Under the pieces are notes generated by a model. That model did not search any database, was not told the DNA's origin, and was given only the letters and a program-made list of their open reading frames with translations. Both the position numbers and the translations under genes were made by a program. A DNA stretch of 64,000 nucleotides from positions 5,999 through 69,998 of the forward strand of contig NZ_JAFFPU010000063.1 of assembly GCF_016919175.1 (NCBI RefSeq), given 5' to 3'. Position 1 is the first letter of the stretch. Each line of letters begins with the position of its first letter. The DNA is from Leptospira ainlahdjerensis (GTDB lineage: Bacteria > Spirochaetota > Leptospiria > Leptospirales > Leptospiraceae). Below, piece by piece: positions 55,251-63,368 of the stretch.

Positions 55251-56486
55251 CTACAAATCCTTCCCTACATTCCGCAATAATCCTAACTTCTTCTTACCAA
55301 CGAGCCTTTCTAAACCATAGACTCGAATTCCTTTCAAAGCAGAATATTCGTTTAGATAAAGAATCCTATTCTCAGGCCCGTATGTAACTGTATGAAGCGA
55401 GGAATGAATACTTGATCGATCTCCGAGTCCCTTCAGCGACTTGAGTATGAATTCCATTCTCAGACCAACGATTCCGCCCCCAGACGTTTCTCTTCGTATC
55501 CTTAGCTCTTTTCGAATGATTGATGCTTCTGAAGTTCTTGTGGTATCGTTCCATCCAAGGAATCCCTTCATCCGCAAATAAAGGAACATCCTCTGGTAAG
55601 AAATCAAAGAGCGGTTGAAGTGTTTTTTGTTTTTGATCTGGAACAGAAGAAAGAATCACAGGACCACCCTTAATCGCAAGAGTGTGAACCAAAGTTCCGA
55701 TTTGATACTTTCCTTTCTCTTCAGCAACGGAATCCGTTAAATAGATAGAAGCGGTTTGACCTTTATGTTTAAATCTCTTGCGATATCCGTTCGCTCTTTG
55801 AGAAGCAGAGAACAATGCTAACGTATCTGTATGGACTACAGGCAAACCTTCAATAGAATCTTTCAAATCGCCTGATTCTGGCAGTTTCTTACCTTTCCAA
55901 GCTTTCTTTAGATCCTTGACCATTTCTTCCTTAATCAAAGGAATCAGATCGCTACAGAAGATCTGTAGTCTTCTTTTCAGTAACGTTCCAATGTTCTTAG
56001 ATACTGATAACTTTCTACAGATCGCGGAAGCAGAAAGACCTAATGGAAAAAGTTCAATCGATTCAAACAGTAAAAAAGAGAATATCCATGTTCTAAGGGA
56101 GTAGAAGAAGTCCTTGACTCTAAATAATTACATTGAGGACAACGAATCACGTTCTCCCTCGTAGAAACTTCTTTGCTTAAAAAAATTTTATAGTCAGGAC
56201 AATTCTTAGGATAGAGAGTAGATAATAGGTTCTTAGTGATATGAGTATAATAGTCGGTGTTTAAGTGAGGAAATTTTTGACTAAAGCGATCTTTGGCAGT
56301 CAGTAATTTTGGTTTAGAAGAAGAATGGGAAGAAGTTGGGATATATTGTAGAAATTTCTTTCTTACTGGAGCCGCGGAAATCTCCGCGCCAAGAACGTTT
56401 TGAAGAAACGGGTTGAAGTGGGGATTTGCCGATGTGCGAAATGTAAGAAAGGAATATGCACCGGCCATGGGAAAAATTCTTAACAT
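55251..56486 (-). pseudogene. frameshifted DDE transposase of an insertion sequence (copy B, IS1595-like suspected)
   Basis: Minus-strand pieces in successive frames form one broken transposase. An N-terminal piece (MLRIFPMAG..., zinc-ribbon-like CPQCN) ends by frameshift near 56080. A helix-turn-helix (LGLSASAICRKLSVSKNIGTL) leads into a catalytic core with VVHTDT, LFADEGIPW and NGIHTQVAEGTRR, plausible Asp-Asp-Glu residues. A second frameshift near 55410 puts the C-terminus (NEYSALKGIRVYGLERLVGKKK) in another frame. INHSK and IHTxVxEG resemble IS1595/ISXO2 transposases; family tentative. Copy A at 47590 is the same element, deleted. Confidence 0.75.
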
Positions 56487-56589
56487 ATGTAGGATACAAC
56501 GTCAATCATAATAATCGTAAGTAGTTTCTCTTTTGTAAGATTAAAACGGATTCTTTGGAGTGAAGTCATTTCGATTTTTGAATCCTTTC

Positions 56590-56704
56590 GCGCCGTAAAG
56601 TTATGGTGCCACATTATACACCTTAAAGTAATTTAAGCCTTTTTCTACCAAGTCCTATTATATACTTATAGAGGTTGGTAGAAAGCACCATAATTTTACG
56701 GTGC
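56590..56704. repeat. 115-bp nested inverted-repeat element
   Basis: Outer arms of 20 bases (56590-56609 and 56685-56704) match 18/20 as inverted repeats around GCACCGTAAAATTATGGTGC. Inside lie a perfect 10-base pair TTTCTACCAA / TTGGTAGAAA (56642 and 56675) and a small CTTAAA-GTAA-TTTAAG stem-loop. The whole can fold into a branched cruciform or RNA. It lies in a gene-free 670-bp gap (56487-57155) just beyond the IS remnant. No coding capacity. Confidence 0.8.
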
Positions 56705-57155
56705 ATTCATTGTTTGGAACTGAGGCGAAGATTTTTCATCATTTTTTCTCCTCCCTCATGAGGATTATGAGATTCTATCTGTAAGCTATACCGTTTGGAT
56801 TTTAATAAAGAAAAATTTATGATTTAACGTCTACATTTCCCTCTTATCCATTCATATGCTTTTAGAAGAATTTTAGGAATTCCTTAACAAAACCCTGCCC
56901 TTCTTTAGATTCCCCTCCCAAGTACACGAAGGTTGCGGACGAGCCCCTATTTTCGCATATTTATCTAATGCAACGCACGGATAACTATCTTGCTTCCAAA
57001 GACAAAGTATTCATTTTTGATTTCTAATTCATCTAAGAGACTTAAATTTTTGACGTAAATCATGAATTTTGAATAGGAAACCTGGTGGTTAACGACAGGT
57101 AGAAAGTTAAAAGTAATCATAGATGGGATGATAGAGAGCGGAATGGAGAACCAAC

Positions 57156-57692
57156 CTAATACGGAAGATTTCTGAAAAGGGGAATAATTGATGGCAAGAA
57201 TATATAATCGATTGTACCATTTTTAATTTTTTGAAATTTTTTCTTAAACAATAAATCGTAAAATAAGCCGGGTTCATCAATCTTTTCACTATTCTCTTTT
57301 ACTATAGATTTATAATTTTCGAGCATGTAATAATTAATCTCTTCAGAAATTGCTTCTGAAGTAGAGCAATCAGAAAGATCTTTACCAATCCCAAAAGAAC
57401 TCATGCAACTCTTTTCTGAATAAGCATTCGCAACTAGACAGTATCGAAAGCCGTTAAAACCAGTACCCTTAGTTAAAACTCCAGCATTCCGGTGCTGTCT
57501 ATTTAGTTTTAATAGAGCGATTTCATAATCAGAAGCATTAAAACCTATCAGAGCAATTTTTTTCTTTGAGAGAAATAATTCAGGATTTTTTTGTAATAGC
57601 GGCTTGTTCTCCAACGCAAAATGGGCGTAGCATTGATTCAGAACTACACTGAGGATAAGAATACAAATCCTTAAGACTTTCTTTATTTGCAT
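57156..57692 (-). CDS. putative lipoprotein of unknown function
   Basis: 178 residues from the ATG at 57692; the frame extends to 57803, but this start places a signal peptide with lipobox VLNQC21. The mature part has six cysteines (RYCLVA, SCMSSFG, DCST) and no known domain. A motif KKIALIGFNASDYEI and the C-terminal IDYIFLPSIIPLF recall trafficking lipoproteins in Leptospira, without a name. Confidence 0.6.
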   Translation of the reverse strand: MQIKKVLRICILILSVVLNQCYAHFALENKPLLQKNPELFLSKKKIALIGFNASDYEIALLKLNRQHRNAGVLTKGTGFNGFRYCLVANAYSEKSCMSSFGIGKDLSDCSTSEAISEEINYYMLENYKSIVKENSEKIDEPGLFYDLLFKKKFQKIKNGTIDYIFLPSIIPLFRNLPY

Positions 57693-58074
57693 CAATTGAC
57701 CGATTTTATCAATATTCTGAATTAAATTTCTTAAACGCAAAAATTTTCTAATGAGCACGAAAAAGACCATTTCAGAACGCTTATTCTTGGACACGCTTAT
57801 CAAAAGTTTTTTTCAGACCATCTCTATCGAAAGTCTTCCTTAGTTTTTGCAATCGAGATCATTCTAAAAATTATTTAGGAAAAATGAAACTGATCATCCT
57901 ATTTCGCTGACCCAAAGAGTATTGTAAGAAAATTGGTGAAAAAGTTCAAAGCCACACCATCGAAAAAGATTCCGAATAATCAAAAAGGTTTTTTGAGAAT
58001 CTGAACTGAAGACCAAATAACGCAGAAAATCTCTAAATCTGCCATGAAATTTGCGTTGAAAATCCAAAGTAGAT
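57693..58074. other. intergenic region between divergent genes
   Basis: About 380 bp, AT-rich, holding promoters of the flanking divergent genes presumably. No repeat or RNA recognised. Confidence 0.4.
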
Positions 58075-58758
58075 ATGAGACATAATTATGTTATTATGAC
58101 TCAAACGACCGACAATCCAATTTTAAATATTCATCAATACTCTACTCCAGAGATTTTTTGGGACAAAGAAGAACTTAAGTGTTACTCGTTCCAAGCTTCC
58201 AATCCAGAATTTTTCCATACTCTTCAAATGCTCAAAGATTTTGTTTATTCTATTAACGTAAGCGCGGGTAACGAATATCCGAGAAAAGATGACGGTCTCG
58301 ATCCCTATTCAACTTGGCTCTATGTTCTCTTCGAAAATGAACTTCAATCTTGTATGAGGATTGTAGTTAAGAAACCAGAGAATTTAATTCCGTTGGAAAG
58401 CGCTTTCTTAGCTGAGAATCCAGAAAAACAATACTGCGTAACCGAATCTAACGTTGCGGATTGGAATTCGGTAGCATTTGTTACATCACTTAAGGGCGCA
58501 AAGGCAGCTAAATTAAACTTTGCTTGCGTCGCCGAATATTGCTTAAATCAAAATTTTGATATAGTCTACGGAATGTTTAACGATCAGAGAAAGGGAATCG
58601 GAAGAATCTATTTAGAAGCTGGTGCAGAAATTTCTAAAAAGTTCTCCGGCAAAATAGCATTTAAAGATTTTAAAACATTCGGTAAGCCTGCAACATTTAC
58701 AATCATAGAAATCAAAAAAAACAGTTTGCAAAAATTGTCTGAAATTCTACGATCGTGA
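58075..58758 (+). CDS. GNAT/autoinducer-synthase-like protein
   Basis: 227 residues; a second ATG at 58096 is an alternative start. No signal peptide. Segments SCMRIVVKKPENLIPLES, CVTESNVADWNSVAFV and FDIVYGMFNDQRKGIGRIYLEAGAEI follow the strand/helix order of GNAT-fold acyl-amino-acid and acyl-homoserine-lactone synthases (E.sR motif, then R.Y...Ga). I believe it belongs to the Leptospira LBL_2463-type family, but that is recalled, not checked. Its stop is 7 bases before the membrane protein gene, so they form an operon. Confidence 0.6.
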   Translation: MRHNYVIMTQTTDNPILNIHQYSTPEIFWDKEELKCYSFQASNPEFFHTLQMLKDFVYSINVSAGNEYPRKDDGLDPYSTWLYVLFENELQSCMRIVVKKPENLIPLESAFLAENPEKQYCVTESNVADWNSVAFVTSLKGAKAAKLNFACVAEYCLNQNFDIVYGMFNDQRKGIGRIYLEAGAEISKKFSGKIAFKDFKTFGKPATFTIIEIKKNSLQKLSEILRS

Positions 58759-58765
58759 CAATTCT

Positions 58766-59701
58766 ATGTCCTTCAACACATCCTATGAGATCGTTATTCT
58801 AAATGCGACTTCTGCCTTACTTATCTTTTTACTCGGACTTTATGTTTTGTATCCGATCCCGAACCGAAGAATTCAACTTTATTTTGGGATTCTTTGTCTC
58901 CTTCTCGGCGGCTGGTTCCAATCGTTTATACTTCGGGAAATACTTCCCTTTTGGTCCTACAACTGGTTAATCAATTGGGGATTAATTCCTTCCATTCCGA
59001 TTCCTTATTTTCTTTATAAAATCACGACTTCATACAATCAAAAGAAAGGAGAACTGACGGATTCTAAAAATTGGTTTCATCGCGTAAATGTTGCTCTGAT
59101 CGGATTTTTTATCACTCACGCCTTCTTTTTACAAACGCTTAAAATTACTTCAAAGGAAGGGGAGCGCTTTTCTTTCGGGAGTAATTATATCTACAAAGCA
59201 ATACTTTTCTATTCTCTAATAGTCACTTTGTTATCTTTGGGACAGTTAGGTCGAAATGTAATTAGAGAAAAAGGTAGAGCTAAAACAAATGCCGTTTTAC
59301 TTTTTCTGGGTTTAATTCCTCCCATTATCTCGATCTTTGTTTTTATTTATTTACGACCCACGTTATACGGTTTGTTTTCCGGGGGCTATACTGCGATCGG
59401 GTTCTTATTCGGAACTTTGATTTGGTCAATTGCAATCATGAACTCAGATGCCTTTCAATTAAAGGTCTTAGATCCTTATCCCAAAAGTCAACGAGTCCTG
59501 ACAAGAATGACGATGCCACTTTTCAATTTATCCTACTCAATCGTTGATAACAAGTCCTGGATGGCTGAAGTATTTTCTAGAAAAATTCATTTTATGAAAA
59601 TGGTAGTGGTTAAAGACACGGAGCTTGAGAATATTTATGGATATTCTATCATGAAGCGAAGTTCAATTCTTGCGAGAATGTTCGGTAGACACCTAAAGTG
59701 A
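58766..59701 (+). CDS. seven-helix membrane protein, 7TM-sensor-like
   Basis: 311 residues. About seven hydrophobic helices in residues 1-225 (for example ATSALLIFLLGLYVLYP, IPSIPIPYFLYKI, VALIGFFITHAFFL, AVLLFLGLIPPIISIFVFIYL, TAIGFLFGTLIWSIAI), resembling the N-terminal 7TM region of histidine kinases and diguanylate cyclases. No kinase or cyclase domain follows; only a soluble tail of about 80 residues. Co-transcribed with the GNAT-like gene. Confidence 0.65.
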   Translation: MSFNTSYEIVILNATSALLIFLLGLYVLYPIPNRRIQLYFGILCLLLGGWFQSFILREILPFWSYNWLINWGLIPSIPIPYFLYKITTSYNQKKGELTDSKNWFHRVNVALIGFFITHAFFLQTLKITSKEGERFSFGSNYIYKAILFYSLIVTLLSLGQLGRNVIREKGRAKTNAVLLFLGLIPPIISIFVFIYLRPTLYGLFSGGYTAIGFLFGTLIWSIAIMNSDAFQLKVLDPYPKSQRVLTRMTMPLFNLSYSIVDNKSWMAEVFSRKIHFMKMVVVKDTELENIYGYSIMKRSSILARMFGRHLK

Positions 59702-59704
59702 TTT

Positions 59705-60106
59705 TCATTTATCATAACTTTCAACGATCTTTCTAATTGCAGAAATTTGATTATCAGAAAGTTCTAATAGGCTCTCGATTAATTTTGAAACATTCTTTCT
59801 TTTTTCTAATTTTTGTAACAAAATAGCTTTCGCATCTGATTTCATCGATCGAGACGAAGTTACTCCGGATTCGAGGATCATTTTTCCTTCCCCAACCTCA
59901 AACCACTGATAAGAAATATTATGGATATGCTCGAATAATAGAGCTGTCTTCGAAGAAATCGGTAATTTCCCTTTTAACATCCGTGTAATCGCCGCTCCCG
60001 TAAGACCAATTGAATCGGCAACTTGCCCTTGATTGAGACCTTTCTCCTCTTTTAGGTATTTTAATACAATTTCAAGGCGATCTGTTTGAAAATATTCTTT
60101 TTTCAT
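59705..60106 (-). CDS. XRE-family transcriptional regulator
   Basis: 133 residues. N-terminal Cro/CI helix-turn-helix (LKEEKGLNQGQVADSIGLTGAAITRMLKGKLPISSKTALLFEHI, about 15-60); charged C-terminal half with no known domain (LLQKLEKRKNVSKLIESLLEL). Convergent with the 7TM gene (3 bases apart), divergent from small genes. A pair of inverted 13-bp boxes sits just upstream, so autoregulation is likely. Confidence 0.88.
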   Translation of the reverse strand: MKKEYFQTDRLEIVLKYLKEEKGLNQGQVADSIGLTGAAITRMLKGKLPISSKTALLFEHIHNISYQWFEVGEGKMILESGVTSSRSMKSDAKAILLQKLEKRKNVSKLIESLLELSDNQISAIRKIVESYDK

Positions 60107-60107
60107 T

Positions 60108-60151
60108 TTAACTTAGTTAATATTTTTTATTTGACATTTTAATTAAGTCAA
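60108..60151. promoter_or_regulatory. candidate XRE operator pair
   Basis: TTAACTTAGTTAA (60108-60120) and, inverted, TTGACTTAATTAA (60139-60151 read on minus) match 11/13. They lie 2-45 bases upstream of the XRE ATG and within the divergent promoter region. Confidence 0.5.
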
Positions 60152-60201
60152 TTTATGGTCAGGAAGCCCTTTTTGACAATTCAGCAATATAGGAGTTAGC
60201 A

Positions 60202-60303
60202 ATGGTTCCCAAGAAAGTGCAAGAATTTAACGATTATTCTAGTTTGCGGTCTTTATTACCCACTCCTGAGGTTATTTTATTTGCTCAGTGTATCGAATCT
60301 TAA
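60202..60303 (+). CDS. 33-residue small protein divergent from the XRE regulator
   Basis: ATG with AGGAG six bases upstream. Encodes MVPKKVQEFNDYSSLRSLLP... ending AQCIES. Its place opposite an XRE repressor is that of small accessory or Cro-like genes; too short for a domain. No homologue known to me. Confidence 0.5.
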   Translation: MVPKKVQEFNDYSSLRSLLPTPEVILFAQCIES

Positions 60304-60524
60304 ATGCCGAATAAAGCAACCTAAAACTACTGAAGCTACTTACGACCTTTTAATTAATCAAAACAATTTTTGAAGTATACGATTGAAAATTCGAAGATTC
60401 CAACACTTCCAATTGAAATTTACAATTAAGAAGGAACTCAAAATGCAAGAAATCAAAGCACCAAGGTGCGTATAACGCAGTTAGCAACCTATTTAAAATA
60501 GCACGATGAGCGAGGAATTTGTAA

Positions 60525-60737
60525 ATGACTAGGTACAAGCTCGAATCTTTAAAGCTGAGTATGAAACTCTTAGATATAAAGAATTCGGACGGCAAGCCTC
60601 GAAGCGATGCGGAAACAATAGACCTCCTTATTACAAGATGTGCACTCCAGGAATATTATCTTGAAGAACGGAATTTATTAAAAAGATATCACAATTGGTT
60701 AGATGACCAGGGTCTTGAGGAATGGGTGTATGATTGA
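60525..60737 (+). CDS. small unknown protein
   Basis: 70 residues, GAGG upstream. Helical, charged: LESLKLSMKLLDIKNSDGKPRSDAETIDLLI, then ALQEYYLEERNLLKRYHNWLDDQGLEEW. May be a ribbon-helix-helix-like or phage-type small protein. Function not assigned. The gap 60304-60524 before it holds nothing recognisable beyond a TTAATTAA match. Confidence 0.5.
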   Translation: MTRYKLESLKLSMKLLDIKNSDGKPRSDAETIDLLITRCALQEYYLEERNLLKRYHNWLDDQGLEEWVYD

Positions 60738-60864
60738 GCTATTCTTAAAATAAGACGTCCGAGCAGGAATCCAAACAAGAAAAAGGATCAGCTTTTAATC
60801 CACCGATCCAATACAAAAACTTGGAAAGGATGAACTAATAGAGGCGTGTTTTAAAATCGCAAAT

Positions 60865-61053
60865 ATGAAAAAGCCAATGGCAGAGATTGCGCGAATCGTA
60901 AAACCACTCGGAATCCCCTACTACACTGTTTATCACGTATTTATAGGAAAATCAAATCGCCCCGAAGTCTTAGATATTTTTACTGAACTCGGTATTCCAC
61001 ATAATAGAAAGCCAATTCGCGAGCATCACAGTAAGAAGAGAATCGATGAATGA
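60865..61053 (+). CDS. small helix-turn-helix-like protein
   Basis: 62 residues. MAEIARIVKPLGIPYYTVYHVFIGKSNRPEVLDIF reads as a compact HTH (XRE/phage regulator-like) followed by a basic tail. The frame stays open for some codons upstream without an ATG, so a non-ATG start or truncated 5' end is possible. Overlaps the next gene by 4 bases (ATGA). Confidence 0.5.
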   Translation: MKKPMAEIARIVKPLGIPYYTVYHVFIGKSNRPEVLDIFTELGIPHNRKPIREHHSKKRIDE

Positions 61054-61376
61054 AATTTCTTTTACTTAGATATTTTAAACTTAAAGTCAGTAACCTCAGT
61101 ATTCTTATTCCTTTATTTTTTCTTTGTCATTATTTTATTGGTTTTATGGAGGGTCAGATGAGTAGGCATTTTTTGAATATGAAGGCTGTTGAATTAAATG
61201 AGTCAGATTTAGATGAGCATGAGAAATTATTCGGATTCGAATTTAGCTCTTTAGATAGAAAAGCAATTTTAGAATATACTGGATATAGGACGGCTTTGAG
61301 ATTTGTGAGAAGCCGAAATTTAAACTCTGCCAGTTCAATAAACTTGAATTCCTACTTTTCAAATGGAGAGGAATAG
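61050..61376 (+). CDS. small membrane-anchored unknown protein
   Basis: 108 residues. One N-terminal hydrophobic helix (LSILIPLFFLCHYFIGFM) then a hydrophilic region with many Asp/Glu (ELNESDLDEHEKLFGFEF). Starts inside the stop of the HTH-like gene, so coupled to it. No family recognised. Confidence 0.55.
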   Translation: MKFLLLRYFKLKVSNLSILIPLFFLCHYFIGFMEGQMSRHFLNMKAVELNESDLDEHEKLFGFEFSSLDRKAILEYTGYRTALRFVRSRNLNSASSINLNSYFSNGEE

Positions 61377-61470
61377 GCTAAAACAGTCGAACTTCGCAAC
61401 CATAGTTTTCTTTTCTTTAATCTTTTAAATCGAGTAATAATACACCGACATTTTTCGACAAGAAATGTTT

Positions 61471-61806
61471 TCACTTTCTGATCGATTCATAAAATATCAA
61501 ACAATCCGACGATTCTCTCAGCTTAAAAACGCAAGAGTCTCGACAATTCCCTCTAAATACATGATTTGGCCTTTGGTTTGTTGGGAAATGTTGATTACAA
61601 TCTGAAAAACAATTATCCAGCTCTTTATAGCATAAATGCTGTTTTTCATTTGCTTGGCTTGAAATTTCTACTTTAGATAATTTTTCCAAATTTAATTTTT
61701 TTGGCTCAGAGTTAAACTTATGCACTCTACAAAAAAGAGAAAAAATTATAAGAAGCGTAATGCCTCCATTCACTATCATTCCAGAGAGAGGCTTAAGTGA
61801 ATTCAA
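61471..61806 (-). CDS. small cysteine-rich secreted protein
   Basis: 111 residues from a TTG at 61806 (AGG upstream); the ATG at 61779 is an alternative giving a signal peptide with SLFC. Mature part has seven cysteines (LCYKELDNCFSDCNQHF; GNCRDSC; DCLIF), likely disulfide-bonded. Second in a minus-strand run behind the large hydrophobic protein. Function unknown. Confidence 0.55.
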   Translation of the reverse strand: MNSLKPLSGMIVNGGITLLIIFSLFCRVHKFNSEPKKLNLEKLSKVEISSQANEKQHLCYKELDNCFSDCNQHFPTNQRPNHVFRGNCRDSCVFKLRESSDCLIFYESIRK

Positions 61807-61820
61807 ATCCGCGATACTAC

Positions 61821-62576
61821 CTAATCAACAATGCAATTGCCAATGGTTAAAAAGTTTTGAAATTCCGTATATTTCCCAGGGTTTCGATAAAGAATAACAC
61901 CCTTTGCAATAGCTTTAGATTCAAATTCAATTTGACTCGCATTTATTTTCTGATTAAAATCAATCGTAGTCTTAAAAATTGCATTTGAAAGAAATCGCTT
62001 CCCCTTATTATAAGCCGGATGATTTTCCTTTAACCATTTGTCCATATCTTCAATTCCTTTGCACTTTCCCTCAATACATGCAAACATTGCATTCACCGTA
62101 TAAGCGGTCACAACGGAAATTGCAATTAGATTATAGAAGTTTTTAATATTACCCTTCCAATTTAAGCAATGGATTTCTTGAGGATATTCATTAGGATGAA
62201 GAGGAATTATTTTTTTTCCATTCCATTGCAATGTTAAATCATCGGTATTGAATTTACTAATTTGATCTTTCTTATTTTCAATTTCAAACAAAGCTAATAT
62301 GTAATTTTGGGACAAATGGATCAGAGCAGATTTATCCGTATCAACAATATAATTTGACATTATAATATCTACAAAATCAGAATCTGATTTTAGTAAGTGG
62401 ATTTTGCCATTAAAATCGTCATTCGAAATATTGTAAGTTTTGATAATATTCAATTGCTTAAAATTTACTGCTTCATGATTGATTACCAATAATTGCCTAT
62501 CCTGGTCAGGGGTGACACATTGTTCTGCCGAAATTAGAGTAAGCATTATTAAAAGATATTTAATCATTTTTGACAT
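61821..62576 (-). CDS. putative lipoprotein of unknown function
   Basis: 251 residues. AGAGAAG ribosome site. Lipobox ISAEQC20. The rest contains a hydrophobic helix (NFYNLIAISVVTAYTVNAMFAC, about 140-160) and a C-terminal FNQKINASQIEFESKAIAKGVILYR segment. No known domain. AT-rich. Gap of 15 bases to the next gene downstream. Confidence 0.6.
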   Translation of the reverse strand: MSKMIKYLLIMLTLISAEQCVTPDQDRQLLVINHEAVNFKQLNIIKTYNISNDDFNGKIHLLKSDSDFVDIIMSNYIVDTDKSALIHLSQNYILALFEIENKKDQISKFNTDDLTLQWNGKKIIPLHPNEYPQEIHCLNWKGNIKNFYNLIAISVVTAYTVNAMFACIEGKCKGIEDMDKWLKENHPAYNKGKRFLSNAIFKTTIDFNQKINASQIEFESKAIAKGVILYRNPGKYTEFQNFLTIGNCIVD

Positions 62577-62741
62577 TCTTCTCTATGCAATTTTCATTTC
62601 ACTAAGGACTTGCTCGAAAAATTAATTGAAATAATAAACATAATTAAGAATAAACAACTTCTAACTGATCATAGCTTCAATAATCTTAAAAATTCCATAC
62701 AGAAAGACCAATAATTTTAATTGGAATTCTAAGCAATTTCT

Positions 62742-63368
62742 TTAATCTTTCGGGATCTCGCAAGGTTTGTCCTCGTCAGGTTCAGGGTTCGGTTCAACCG
62801 TCGCGGTGATTTCGATTTCATATGCATTTTCGTTCATTAGCTTTTGCGTCCAATCCTTTGGATTTGGATATGGCAATTCCGCAGGAGAAACGTTTAAACG
62901 AATCGAATGGTTGGGAGGAAGGTCAATTGTTTTAATTAATTTTCCACTTTGCTTATGCGAGTTTCCCTGAAAGGAATTAAATATAAATTCATAGTTGTGT
63001 TTTCCTAATGGAGCCGGCATTCGATAATCACAGCCTTCGTAAAATCGTAAAGAATGAGCACCTAAACCTATTTCAATTAATAACATTTTAAAATTTTCCA
63101 TCCAATATTCCCGCTCTGGATTCAATCGAAATTGCACGTCATTAATAATCCATTTATCGTTCCAATAAGTTATCAATGTATAATTTGATTTAGTGAAAGA
63201 GGTATTGTCGTTTAATGATTTCAAATTAAATTTAAGAAAATTGCGGTCCGTTTTCGTTACTAATTTATACGGTGGAACTCGAGGAGCAATTCCTTGGCAT
63301 TTAAGAATTGTTAAAATTATTATTATAGAAAATCTAATACCACATATCCTTAACCAACGTTTATTCAT
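62742..63368 (-). CDS. putative lipoprotein, possible immunity-type partner
   Basis: 208 residues; ATG overlaps the upstream gene's stop (ATGA). Signal peptide with LKC24. Beta-rich region, conserved-looking CDYRMPAPLGKHNYEF and proline-rich C-terminus (VEPNPEPDEDKPCEIP). Close coupling to the C-terminal end of a large secreted-type protein suggests a partner or protective role (inference). No family recognised. Confidence 0.6.
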   Translation of the reverse strand: MNKRWLRICGIRFSIIIILTILKCQGIAPRVPPYKLVTKTDRNFLKFNLKSLNDNTSFTKSNYTLITYWNDKWIINDVQFRLNPEREYWMENFKMLLIEIGLGAHSLRFYEGCDYRMPAPLGKHNYEFIFNSFQGNSHKQSGKLIKTIDLPPNHSIRLNVSPAELPYPNPKDWTQKLMNENAYEIEITATVEPNPEPDEDKPCEIPKD

